A stretch of 64,000 bases of DNA, taken from Rhizopus arrhizus. Taxonomy: Eukaryota; Mucoromycota; Mucoromycetes; Mucorales; Rhizopodaceae. Each line of letters starts with the position of its first letter. Position 1 is the first letter of the stretch. The notes under the pieces were generated by a model. The model saw only the letters and a program-made list of their open reading frames with translations. It did no database searches and had not been told where the DNA came from. The translations under genes and the position numbers were made by a program. The DNA lies in contig JAKZZE010000029.1 in assembly GCA_024220505.1 (NCBI GenBank), positions 618,900 to 682,899 of the forward strand, in the 5' to 3' direction. Below are positions 21,785 through 31,364 of this stretch, one piece after another.

Positions 21785-23423
21785 CAGTAGGTCAAAAAAT
21801 TGCTGCAAGGAATTGCAAAATACCGGTTTTACAGCTGGTTGTCTATGGATACTGCACCAAACTATCTCAAACTTTGATTGTTTGTACCTCACTAGAAGGG
21901 GCATTTATTCGTCGATTATCTGATATGGACAATGGTTATTGGCGGAATTTAATATAGTTAAAGGGAATGTTATAAACATCTGGCATTTTTTACTTGTTTA
22001 CATATGTTTGGAATAACGAATTTTAATACGACCCAGCCGATTGTTATCGTATGAATTCACATCCTTGACATCGTAAGAATGTTAGCAGTATATAAAGACG
22101 CTTGCAATTCCTTTATTTTAAATTTTAAATTGTCTTGCTTGCACTATTTATCTTTTTTACCCTATCATCAACCACATGCCTAAACGACTATCAAACGAGA
22201 AAGTAAACAATCTCAAACAAGCATTAACTGAGCCCACATCAGCGTACGCTATTGCTAAGGAGACTGGAGTACATAAATCAACTGTTAGTAGTTACTTTAG
22301 AAGGTTGTTTTTAAACAGGACAATAAATACAGGTGGTAGACCTACAATAAACTCCAAAGTGACGAAGCGGTTAAGCAAAAGAAAATTCGTTAAAGGGGTT
22401 CCAAATACTGCCAAAGAGGTATGCCGGGAGCTGGCTGAACTTGGCTATGATATCTCATACCAGTCAGCAATTAAGGTACTGAAATCAATGGAGTTCCATT
22501 TTTCAATAGAAAAAAAGAAGCTATTTCCGACAAAAGCACATATGTAGCATCAGTTAGAATGTGTCAACGATCATCAGGATTAGACAGTAGACGACTGACA
22601 ATAAACGGTATTCTTTAATGAATCTGAGATCAATGTATGGGGATCTGATGGTGGTAACTACTATTGGAAAAGGCCAAGTGGTCTTTTTCAACATCGTGAC
22701 CTGAAATTTACAGTCAAGCATAGAGCTAGCAAGTTGATGACGTGAGGCTGTATAACATGCGGAAGTCCAGGATATGACTGCCAAATTTACGATGGAAGCA
22801 TTTATTCGGATGTTTACCAGCATAATTTGAACACCACGCTTCGTGATACTATGGAGCACTATAATTCCGACTGGTCCTACATTTACTTTCAGCATGATAA
22901 TGACCCAAAGCACAAGATAAAATCTACAGTAGCCTGGTTGAATAGTCACCAATAGAGTTATATTAACGATTGGCCAGCTCAGAGTCCGGACTTAAATCCA
23001 ATAGAACATGTATGGCATCAACTGAAGTTAAAGCTCAGCTGTTACGAACGTAGAGCAAAGAATACGGATGAGCTTTGGGAACGAGTACAAAAAGCATGGA
23101 AGGGATTTGATAAAGAACTTTGCCAAAGGTACATCGATAGCATGCCGGTAAGAATTCAAGAGGTTATTAATAGAAAAGGAGGATCAACTAAATATTAATA
23201 AATAAATTCATTGCGTTCAAATTTTCGTTTTTTCAAATTTTCAAATTGCGCGCCTCATACTTCCTTCAATACTTATCCAATAGGGCTTAAACTCTTTCGG
23301 ACTTTTCAAGACATGTAGGAAATCTACTATGTGGAAACAGAGGCAGTTTGTACCATTGTGGCAGGATGTACGCTACAAAAATTGAGAAAAATGGATTCCT
23401 TGCAGCAATTTTTTGACCTACTG
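21785..23423 (+). mobile_element. Mariner-like element B2 (1639 bp)
   Basis: The ends (CAGTAGGTCAAAAAATTGCT, inverted) and the TA flanks at 21783-21784 and 23424-23425 are as in B1. It is inserted in a diverged E-family LTR. Its length equals that of B1, and I found only a few single-base differences, for example near 21898 and 23102. Confidence 0.9.
22176..23198 (+). pseudogene. Tc1/mariner transposase of B2, six nonsense codons
   Basis: The 341-codon frame is free of frameshifts but has stops at 22545, 22581, 22596, 22602, 22743 and 22953. Most stand where the family has Trp (DHQDW, VDDW, MTW), so they are explained by G-to-A changes. The first catalytic Asp is also changed to Asn (FFNES near 22614-22625). 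The helix-turn-helix N-terminus, HDNDPKHK and SPDLNPIEHVWHQLK are kept. Confidence 0.88.
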
Positions 23424-23699
23424 TAATTGGCTTCAAGGGACTTGTCTTGCTTGTATTTTAAGAGTGTTATATCAAAAGATTCAGAGATAAGGATACTTGG
23501 TTTATTGATAAAATATATTTATATTGTTAAGAGAAGTAAAGTCAAGAAAAAAGTGAAGTGAAATCAAAAGAATAAAAAGCTGGGCTTTTTATAGGCAAAA
23601 ATATAAAGTTCAATTTTTACAAAATGTAAAAATATCAAAAGGTAAAAAAAATATCAAAAAGTAAAAAATATATCAAATGGTTAAAAATTTGTCAAATAG

Positions 23700-24153
23700 T
23701 GTAATAGCTTATTTTTTATTTAGGCCTTGTGTATTTATTGAGAGTTTAGAGTGATTTTGAATATAAAGTAAAGTTATATTTGGGTATTTTCTTGATAGGA
23801 GTGACCACCAGATCTTGTTTTAAAGTAGATCAGTCTTGATGTAAAGATAATGATAGCTTGATGTGAGATTTAATAGAGTTACAATGAAGATATTTGGCTT
23901 CAAGGGACTTGACTTATTCTTGATATTTAGTAAAATAATAATAAAAGAGATTTGCTTTGAATGATATTTATTTAAGAATAAAAGTAGTAAAGTATGTCAG
24001 AAGTAAATAAAATAACTGTTTTTATAGTTTTTATGAATTTTCAATATGCTTTAAATTTAAAGCATGCCTTGATTTTAATGCACCTTTCAATTTTCAACCT
24101 TGCATTAATTTTTATGTATCTTCGGGTCAAAAATTAAAGTCTGCATCTTTACA
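23700..24153 (-). repeat. 3' LTR of element E (454 bp)
   Basis: On the minus strand it reads TGTAAAGATGCAGAC... to ...GCTATTACA. The stretch before it on the minus strand (GGCGGGGGCTTC) is the likely purine-rich primer. It differs from the 5' LTR by a few substitutions and small indels. Confidence 0.88.
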
Positions 24154-26524
24154 GAAGCCCCCGCCGACATGATGTTCGTCCTCGAACATTCTTTCGTTCT
24201 TACACCAAGAGTCTTGTTCCCTGAGTTTTCTCATAATTGAGCGGCTGATGAAGTGGTTTGGTAGGATTGATCTGAGCTGATTGTTCTTCGTGGTAACATA
24301 CATATGTTGACTTTTCTTTTCATTGGTAGGTCGAGTAAACTTGAGATGTGCCCATTCAGCAACATTGTGGGCAAATATTCTGATTATTGTTCTCTTTTGC
24401 TTGTTTATCTCACTTTCTTCCCGTAACAACTCTTCATACTTCTTGAAGTTTTTCATAAACTGATCCTGATAATGATTAGCAAATCCTTGGTTGAATTCGT
24501 ACTGATTGCGACATTGCTCTAATAAATCATCCCAGAAATCAGCCATGTTTTGGGTTTTTATCGATTTGGGAGAAGGTTTGAAGTCTATTTCTTCGTCCAT
24601 TTTTTGAAATCTTTGGATTATCCAATCAATATACAGTGACTCCCAAAAGTGTCCCAATGTTTTGTAATTTTGTCTTTCACTGTCATTGGTGCTATTGCTG
24701 TTTGCATAAAATATGTCTTGTTGTACCTCATTTGAAAGCTACGGTAGTGTAGATGCACGTGGTACAAGTTACGTCTAAATTGATGTAGCGCAGGCGGAGA
24801 TAAAGCATATACAAAACGAGCGGTGCATTGGGACACTTTTGGGAGCATATTGAAAAAATCGGAATCTCTTTATTTATTTATTATTAATAGTCTGTCCAAT
24901 GCCCTTTGTTCTAAATACACTTTTGTATACGTTGTGGCATACTTTCTATAACTTTTTGACACTCTTCCGGCTTCATAAGGTCGTGCCAAGCCTTAGTCAC
25001 ACGTTCATAAAGCTCGTTCATGCCTTTTGGTGCAGTTTCATAGTCATTAAGTCTCCTTTTCAACAATGACCACATATTTTCGATAGGGTTTAAGTCTGGA
25101 GATTGTGCAGGCCATTGTAAAACAGTACAAGATTGTTTTTGAAGGTACTCCTTTACTACTTTTGATGTATGCTTAGGGTCGTTGTCATGCTGGAAAATCA
25201 CCTGGTGACGTTCGAAGCCTAATCTATTGACACCATACTCAATTGTACACTCTAGTTCATCCTCCAAAATCTCTTTATACAATTCTTTTTCCATATTACC
25301 ATTGATTTTGCACATCCAACCGACTCCAGCATAGGTAATAGCACTCCACAACATAATACTGCCTCCACCGTGTTTAACAGTCATCTTCACGTGATGGGAT
25401 TTCAGGCTTTGTCCTGATCGAATCCATGCCCAGGTGCGTCCATCCGAATTAAATCTATTAATTTTTGTTTCGTCTGACCAAATAACACGCTTCCAGTCAT
25501 CGATTGTCCAGTCCTTGTGAGCAACGCACCAAGAAAGTCTGTTGCGGATATTCTTCGCGCTGAGCAATGGCTTCTTTGGCTTCTCAATCGCACCTAAGCC
25601 TGCCTTCCGAAGGGCTCTACGAACTGTTTTGACACCTACTTTCTTTCCGATATCGTTTTCAAAGCATTCGGCAACCTTCACAGCAATTGGAACACGATTT
25701 TTGGTGACCTGGCGTACACAGTAACGTTCATCGGCTGCAGACAACACCTTGGGTCGACCTATGTTTGGCTTCATAACACCAGCGCAATGGGTTTTTCGTA
25801 GTCTCCCAACAGTACCCTTGCTTAAACCCGTCAATTCTTCCACCTTCCGAACCGAATTATCTTGTTTAAGGAGAGAAATAGCTTGAAATACCATATCTTG
25901 GGGGACTTGTTTCATATTGAGATTTAATGAGCGAGTTATAGCAGAGTAGGAGCTTAAAACTACAGCAAATGATAATTTGGACATCAGATATGTTTGCGAC
26001 GCTAATATATGCAGTTTGGTGATTGCATGCAAGTTGTGGGTGGATATTTTGTAGATATTCCGATTTTTTCAATATGCTCCCAAAAGTGTCCCAATGCACC
26101 GCTCGTTTTGTATATGCTTTATCTCCGCCTGCGCTACATCAATTTAGACGTAACTTGTACCACGTGCATCTACACTACCGTAGCTTTCAAATGAGGTACA
26201 ACAAGACATATTTTATGCAAACAGCAATAGCACCAATGACAGTGAAAGACAAAATTACAAAACATTGGGACACTTTTGGGAGTCACTGTATCCTTGTCGA
26301 TTAGTATCGCTTTCTTCGGTAGCATACCGTATTTTGTAAGGGTTATCCTGTTCTTTTTCTTGAGCAGAGAAGTATGTATTGAGGGCCTCTATGGTGAGTT
26401 CCTTTCCAAAGGATTGGTACATATCCCGAAAATGCATTTGAATGGTTATGTCCATTTGTACAGGCAGGACGTCTTCCTTTTCATCAGTTAAATCAACGTA
26501 AACAGTTTTGTTATCTGAATTCAT
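24127..26524 (-). CDS. Third ORF of element E, unknown function, interrupted by mariner F
   Basis: The ATG at 26524 follows the integrase ORF, an A tract and guest C2. The frame runs to 26291, is broken by F, and resumes without change of frame from 24633 to a TGA inside the 3' LTR, giving about 245 residues in all. It is charged, with an acidic N-terminus (DLTDEKEDVLPV), helical stretches (DWIIQRFQKM, FWDDLLEQCRNQYEF) and a Cys/His-containing tail (HHVGGGFCKD). I see no signal peptide or membrane segment, so it is not an obvious envelope protein. I do not recognise the family. The position between integrase and LTR is where some gypsy elements carry an extra gene. Confidence 0.6.
24634..26288 (-). 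mobile_element. Mariner-like element F (1655 bp), intact, with ~230-bp inverted repeats
   Basis: The ends begin CAGTGACTCCCAAAAGTGTC and TA flanks both. The inverted repeats run about 24634-24866 and 26056-26288 and appear nearly identical. The outer motif (CCCAAAAGTGTCCCAATG) recurs inverted at the inner edge of each repeat, so each repeat has two likely transposase sites. It is inserted in E's third ORF. Confidence 0.92.
24911..25915 (-). CDS. Tc1-type DD34E transposase of element F (334 aa, uninterrupted)
   Basis: It starts with a helix-turn-helix (residues ~15-42, LTGLSKGTVGRLRK) and a second DNA-binding helix region (to ~110). The catalytic core has Asp148 in VIWSDETK, Asp244 in FQHDNDPKHTS and Glu279 in SPDLNPIENMWSLL; the Asp-Glu spacing is exactly 34. 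The glycine-rich GGGSIMLW is also present. An in-frame ATG at 25984 would add 23 residues. I preferred 25915 because the recognised fold begins there. It lies inside F's long inverted repeats and should cut and reinsert F at TA sites. No defect is visible, so F may be autonomous. Confidence 0.9.
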   Translation of the reverse strand: MKQVPQDMVFQAISLLKQDNSVRKVEELTGLSKGTVGRLRKTHCAGVMKPNIGRPKVLSAADERYCVRQVTKNRVPIAVKVAECFENDIGKKVGVKTVRRALRKAGLGAIEKPKKPLLSAKNIRNRLSWCVAHKDWTIDDWKRVIWSDETKINRFNSDGRTWAWIRSGQSLKSHHVKMTVKHGGGSIMLWSAITYAGVGWMCKINGNMEKELYKEILEDELECTIEYGVNRLGFERHQVIFQHDNDPKHTSKVVKEYLQKQSCTVLQWPAQSPDLNPIENMWSLLKRRLNDYETAPKGMNELYERVTKAWHDLMKPEECQKVIESMPQRIQKCI

Positions 26525-27285
26525 TTTCTTAGCTTTGTTTTTAAAGTCTTTCAATAGATTTTTTTTTTTGATTTTCTTGGTTTACAGTAGCGGACAAAAC
26601 TGGTGCACAAAAATTAAAATCAACATTGTATCTCCGCCATATGTCTGCGACTTTTGTGGCATATACCATCTGAAAGACAGTCCAAAATATACATTATGTT
26701 ATGTAAACCGGAACTGTACCGGACATCCCCCAGGCATAAGGTCATTTTTAGTGATTTTTTGCATATTTCAATTTTCGCCAAAAATGTGGTGCTTGTCTAG
26801 CCTTCTTTCAATTTTCCCCATATCTCTCCCGTTTGCTTTCAGATTTCACCGCATATTAGTGAATTTTAGTAGCTCTTAAAAAATATATTAAGCCGTAGTT
26901 ATTTTGTATTTCTCATTGAATCCCCCCTTTTGTTTTTACCCTATTCACTATAACAAAGTACTAGCCTTATATGTTTAAGAAAATAAGCAACTGTAAAAAC
27001 GAAACTCTGAGATCTCGAATACACTTAGTTCGTACGACAACAGGTATTTCTAGAATAACAAGAATCTCTAAATGGACAATCAACAGGAGAAAGAGGGAAG
27101 AAAGAAACTTAAAGTCTTGTGATCATGAAGGCCTCCCGCTTTTAGTCTGAAAAGTTACTAGCTCAATCACTAACCTAAAGCTTGGACAAGGTTCGTTACA
27201 TACAGTTTCCGGTGCTTAGCACATTTTGAGGACCTTAAGATACAGTATTAGCAAATTGTCAGTCTGAAGGCACTGTAGGAAGCTA

Positions 27286-28888
27286 CAGTAAGGGACAAAA
27301 TCAGTCCGTTTTTTGGTTTTTTCGCAATGCCTCGCCGGGAATTAAACTTAGGGCTTCGCTTTGCTGACGAAACATTTGCACGCAAGCTAGACAAAATTAT
27401 TGGTGTAACCTAATTGCTTCTACCACCATTTTCTCTGTAGTTATGGCGGAAAAAGTGATTTTCCGTGATTGTTGCTAACGCCCGATTTTGCATTAGACAC
27501 CATATCTCCAAAAACAGTCACTGGACTGACTTGAGATTTAGTTTGGTACGTCTTATGACGTCAGTGAACGCTAACGTGTTCTCATATTTTAGCTTCTTTT
27601 ATTTTTTTACATTTTTTCTTTTTCCTCATTTACCTCATCTCAGATTAGCCAAACACGCCATGACAGCAAAGAATGCCGACAAACATGCCCAAATTGAAAA
27701 CATGTTGAACCACTCCATTCCATGGGATGTAATTAAAAAAAAAGTAGGCTGTGGAAAGTCCATGATTCGAAGAATTTCAAGGAAAACCAAGTTGCAGTCA
27801 AAAAATAGCGCGGGTAGACATCGTTTACTCACACCTAGGGAGGAAACCAAAGCAGCTAGAGACATAAGGCTTGGCTTATCTAAAAGCGCAGCCGATGCTT
27901 CCTTTGGCGTTAAAAAACCAGATCAAATGGTCAATCCAAAAACAATTGCTCGTACTTTGAAACGCAAAGGTCTAAAATCGACTAAGAAAAAGACGGTACT
28001 TCCACTTAATAATGACAAGCAAAAGGCACGATATGATTGGGCAAAGGCTCATAAAGACTGGTCCGAGACTGATTGGGAACGCGTTGTCTTTTCTGATGAG
28101 ACAAAGATCCAAAAAAGAGGGTCTAATGGCCTAGAATACGCTTGGAAAGAGGATAATGCACCTTATCGAGACCATCACTACAAAAAGAAACATGCTTATG
28201 GAGGAGACGGGATCATGCTTTGGAGTTGCATAACTATACATGGAGGGGGCTACATGTCCTGGCTACAAAGTAATGTAAATGGTGAGCTATACACGTCAGT
28301 ACTTGAGGAGGAATACAAGGAGACATTGAAGTATTATGGCCTGCAAAGTAAGGACATGATCTTTCAACAAGATAATGCAAGCATCCATTGTGCTTCAGCT
28401 CCTTCAAAATGGTTCCAAAAGAACAAGATTAAGCTCCTGAGTTGGCCAGCATACTCCCCTGACCTTAACCCAATTGAAAATGCATGGGCCATGCTTAAAA
28501 AGAAGGAACAGATGACAAGACCACCTTCTTCTGTGGTTGAGACTGACCAAGCATTTTTTGACCGGGTTTCGAAGCTTTGGTATGACCTAGCAACTCCAGA
28601 GTACTGTAGAAACCTTATTCACTCTATGCCCCGTCGAGTTCGGGACGTAATCCAGCGTAAGAGCCGCGATACCAAGTGCTAATCGAAATTCAAAAAAATA
28701 AAAATACATTATTTTCAATATATCTTCTTATAACATGGCGGAAAATAAAAAATACCATTTCCGACAAATATTGTCAACTTTGTTGAAGGAAGAGACAAAT
28801 TTTTCGTCAGCAAAGCAGAGCTCTAAGCTTAATTCCCGGCGAGGCATTGCGAAAAAACCAAAAAACGGACTGATTTTGTCCCTTACTG
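27286..28888 (+). mobile_element. Mariner-like element I (1603 bp), intact
   Basis: Inverted repeats begin CAGTAAGGGACAAAATCAGT, are at least 60 bp long and hold GCAATGCCTCGCCGGGAATT. TA flanks at 27284-27285 and 28889-28890. Its removal leaves sequence identical in layout to C1 around 9921. Confidence 0.93.
27660..28682 (+). CDS. Tc1/mariner DD34E transposase of element I (340 aa, uninterrupted)
   Basis: The chosen ATG at 27660 begins MTAKNADKHAQIE. The open frame extends further upstream but through a hydrophobic stretch with no homology I recognise. Domains are an N-terminal helix-turn-helix (residues ~10-45, GCGKSMIRRIS), a second DNA-binding part, and a catalytic core with Asp146 (VVFSDETKI), Asp238 (IFQQDNASIH) and Glu273 (SPDLNPIENAWAML), spacing 34. 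It should act on the inverted ends of its own element. It is one of two undamaged Tc1-type transposases in the window and differs clearly from that of F. Confidence 0.9.
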   Translation: MTAKNADKHAQIENMLNHSIPWDVIKKKVGCGKSMIRRISRKTKLQSKNSAGRHRLLTPREETKAARDIRLGLSKSAADASFGVKKPDQMVNPKTIARTLKRKGLKSTKKKTVLPLNNDKQKARYDWAKAHKDWSETDWERVVFSDETKIQKRGSNGLEYAWKEDNAPYRDHHYKKKHAYGGDGIMLWSCITIHGGGYMSWLQSNVNGELYTSVLEEEYKETLKYYGLQSKDMIFQQDNASIHCASAPSKWFQKNKIKLLSWPAYSPDLNPIENAWAMLKKKEQMTRPPSSVVETDQAFFDRVSKLWYDLATPEYCRNLIHSMPRRVRDVIQRKSRDTKC

Positions 28889-29826
28889 TAGATTTTGAGT
28901 CTGGAAGTAAGGAATCGAAGAATTTCATCAGCTGTATTAGCCGGAAAAAGCGATGAATGTGGTATCACGACAAGCCATTGTATACAATAGAGGGCTGGAA
29001 GTCTGCTATCTTTTGCAATGAAACAAATATGAACATTATGGATGCAGATAGTATACACTAATATTGAAAGCAAGTCGAGCAACCTGAGCGATTTTTTCAC
29101 GGTGATCAAACAATGAAGCATGCTGGCTGCTCTGTTATGTTTTAAGGCTGTATTAGATATTGAGGACCGGAATATGTGTGTCAAGTATATGATGGTATAA
29201 TGAACTCAGAAGTATACACATATATTTCGCTTACTTCATACCACAAAAGCCTAGCGTATAGTAGTCTAAAACGTCGTAATCTCTCGTTTCAGTATGACAA
29301 TGACACAAGGCACAAGTCAACGCATGTCACAAACTCAATATTTGATAACAGCGCTTCTGTGCTACAAGTTTAGCCGCCACTAATCCCGGCCTAAGTCCGC
29401 TTAAGCATGCCAGGTGGCAATTGATGGCAAAGGTATGATGATACGACACTAGATCAAAAAGGGTCGATGATCTTTGGAAAAGAGTAGTTAAAGAGCCGGG
29501 TTCTTTTATTGAAAATGATATACACGCATATTATTAGCATATGCAAAGAAGAACATCCGATGATATCAAGAGATGAGATGATTATATAAAGTCTAAGATT
29601 TTAGCCACTTTTGCGGTTTTTAGAAAATATAAGATTTTATAAATTTAAAGCACGCTTATCGCTCAGTTTTAACAATGTCATGCTTAGAACATACATAAAT
29701 TACAATGACTAGTATATCCTCCTTCTAGTACAGTTTCATGACTATTGCAATTACCATGAGCAGGTAATGGTAGTTAAAAGCTGAAAAAAAGTTTTGTGCA
29801 CCAGTTTTGTCCGCTACTGTATATAG

Positions 29827-29853
29827 TTTTTTTTTTTTTTTTTTTTTTTTTTT
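29827..29853 (-). promoter_or_regulatory. A27 tract (sense strand) between integrase ORF and ORF3 of element E
   Basis: Twenty-seven T on the plus strand, so A27 in the element's RNA, starting 8 nt after the integrase stop. With guest C2 removed, the ORF3 ATG (26524) is about 65 nt downstream. It resembles the tract before the integrase ORF in length and distance. A role in internal initiation is inference. Confidence 0.45.
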
Positions 29854-29861
29854 GTTTGTTG

Positions 29862-31205
29862 TTAGAAGCATTCGTCTTGATCTATCTCTATAGGATTAGG
29901 AATACGTCTTGCATTATCTGTAGACCACTGCACTTTTGGGATTGCAAATATTTTAAGCCTATTTCCGTGAACTCTTCTGATTCTATTATCATCTGATTTG
30001 AAGCTTTTAATGTGATAGGTGCCTTTTCCCAAAATGCTATGTATGATGAAGGGTCCTTCCCAATTATCTTGTAGCTTTCCTGACCATGATGTAGCCATAT
30101 AATCCTTGTATAATAACACGATGTCACCTAACTTGAATGGTGGTTTGAGTTCCTTCTTTTCTTCAAGAATCTTATTCTCAATAGCTTTCTTTTGGGCCAC
30201 TTGAGTCTGTTTGATGGATTGTGCTGATTGTTCGCGTACCAAATTCAGGTTCCGTATTTGGTGAATTGTTCTATGCATCAAGATGGCGTCAAACTTTGGT
30301 GTTTTAAAGCCAATGATCCTATGGTTGTTATCAAATGGTGTTTTTGGTTCATAACCATACATTAAGAAGAATGGGCTTTGTTTTGTTGTAGCTTGTTTGA
30401 TAGATCTATATGCAAATAATGCCGCTGGTAAATATAGATGCCAGTCTTCTTTTTCTTCTGTGGACCTCTTTTGAAGTATTTGACCAAGTGTTCTGTTAAA
30501 TCTTTCTATTAATCCATTACTTTGTGGATTGTAAGGAGTGGTTGTCTTATGTATAATGGAAAAGTTGTGACAAACAGCTCGCACTAATCCGCTTACAAAA
30601 GGTTTTCCATTATCCGTTACTATAAGGGTAGGACAGCCATGTCTACTAATAACTTCTTCATACAGAAATATGGCTATCTCTGAGGCAGTTTGTAGTCTAA
30701 GTGGCTTTGCCTCAACATACTTGGTTAGATAATCTATGGCTGCAACAATATATCTGTGTCCTGCTCGAGAAGCTTGCACATGCTTCACGTCTATTGCTAT
30801 TCGATCAAAGGGTTTGGGTGATACGGGAACAGGATACAACTCCTCATTCAATTTCTTTTTCCCATAAACTTGGCATCGGTGACATTTCTGCACATAGTTA
30901 AAAATGTCTTGAGCCATGTTTTCCCAGTAGTACCTCGATGCAATCTTGTGTAATGTGTTATTGTATGCCAAGTGTCCACCCAAAGGATGTTGGTGGTATG
31001 AATATAACATCTCTTCAGCTTCTTGTTTTGACAATACTTTGCGTATCGTACCATTTTCTGTATTATATCTATATAGTATTCCATTATAGATGGTGTATCT
31101 TTTTGCATTTTGTTTGATGTATTTTTGCATCTTTGTTTCTATGCCACTGGGCAGATTTTGTTCTTGCAGGTATATCTTCAAATATTTGATTTTATCGGAG
31201 TTCAT
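29862..31205 (-). CDS. Integrase of element E as a separate ORF (447 aa)
   Basis: It starts at ATG 31205. The zinc-binding HHCC finger has His73, His78, Cys108 and Cys111. The catalytic core has Asp139 (IAIDVKH), Asp198 (VTDNGKPF) and Glu234 (SNGLIERF), giving DD35E. A GPY/F-like module (DNWEGPFIIHSI) and HGNRLK lie near the C-terminus, and there is no chromodomain. The enzyme would insert E's cDNA into the genome. Integrase is unusually cut off from RT-RNase H by a stop, a ~160-nt gap and an A32 tract. The ORF itself has no break. Confidence 0.88.
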   Translation of the reverse strand: MNSDKIKYLKIYLQEQNLPSGIETKMQKYIKQNAKRYTIYNGILYRYNTENGTIRKVLSKQEAEEMLYSYHQHPLGGHLAYNNTLHKIASRYYWENMAQDIFNYVQKCHRCQVYGKKKLNEELYPVPVSPKPFDRIAIDVKHVQASRAGHRYIVAAIDYLTKYVEAKPLRLQTASEIAIFLYEEVISRHGCPTLIVTDNGKPFVSGLVRAVCHNFSIIHKTTTPYNPQSNGLIERFNRTLGQILQKRSTEEKEDWHLYLPAALFAYRSIKQATTKQSPFFLMYGYEPKTPFDNNHRIIGFKTPKFDAILMHRTIHQIRNLNLVREQSAQSIKQTQVAQKKAIENKILEEKKELKPPFKLGDIVLLYKDYMATSWSGKLQDNWEGPFIIHSILGKGTYHIKSFKSDDNRIRRVHGNRLKIFAIPKVQWSTDNARRIPNPIEIDQDECF

Positions 31206-31261
31206 TGTTGTTTTCAAGTTGGATTATACAAATTTGTAGATTTAAGAATATTTGTTTGTTT

Positions 31262-31262
<1 letters not shown>

Positions 31263-31294
<32 letters not shown>
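31263..31294 (-). promoter_or_regulatory. A32 tract (sense strand) ahead of the integrase ORF
   Basis: Thirty-two T on the plus strand, so A32 in the sense RNA, ending 57 nt before the integrase ATG at 31205 and lying after the RT-RNase H stop at 31365. A shorter A11 run (39376-39386) precedes the gag ATG at 39333 by a similar distance. Confidence 0.45.
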
Positions 31295-31295
<1 letters not shown>

Positions 31296-31364
31296 TTCAA
31301 CTACCCCTCCCTTCCTCCATGTAGTTCAGTTAAAATTTAATAATTGATATTATTGTAGACATAT

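Larger units (their letters stand above)
21186..23699. other. Diverged E-family LTR remnants, split by mariner B2
   Basis: TGTAACTTGTTAGTACTTGG near 21186, and GTGACCACCAGATCTT at about 21333 and again at 21696, mark older relatives of the E LTR. The text before B2 (ACAATGAAGATA) and after it (TTGGCTTCAAGGG) is contiguous in the intact E LTRs. B2 therefore landed in an LTR at a TA. The final ~100 bp before 23700 is an A-rich tandem repeat of TATCAAAAxGTAAAAA-like units. Confidence 0.6.
26585..29819 (+). mobile_element. Mariner-like element C2, decayed, carrying element I
   Basis: Its ends, TA flanks and net length (1630 bp without element I) match C1. It is inserted between the integrase ORF and ORF3 of element E. 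Transposase traces such as YDNDTRHKST (near 29300) are interrupted by stops. Element I sits at 27286-28888 in a TA that is still empty in C1. Confidence 0.9.
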
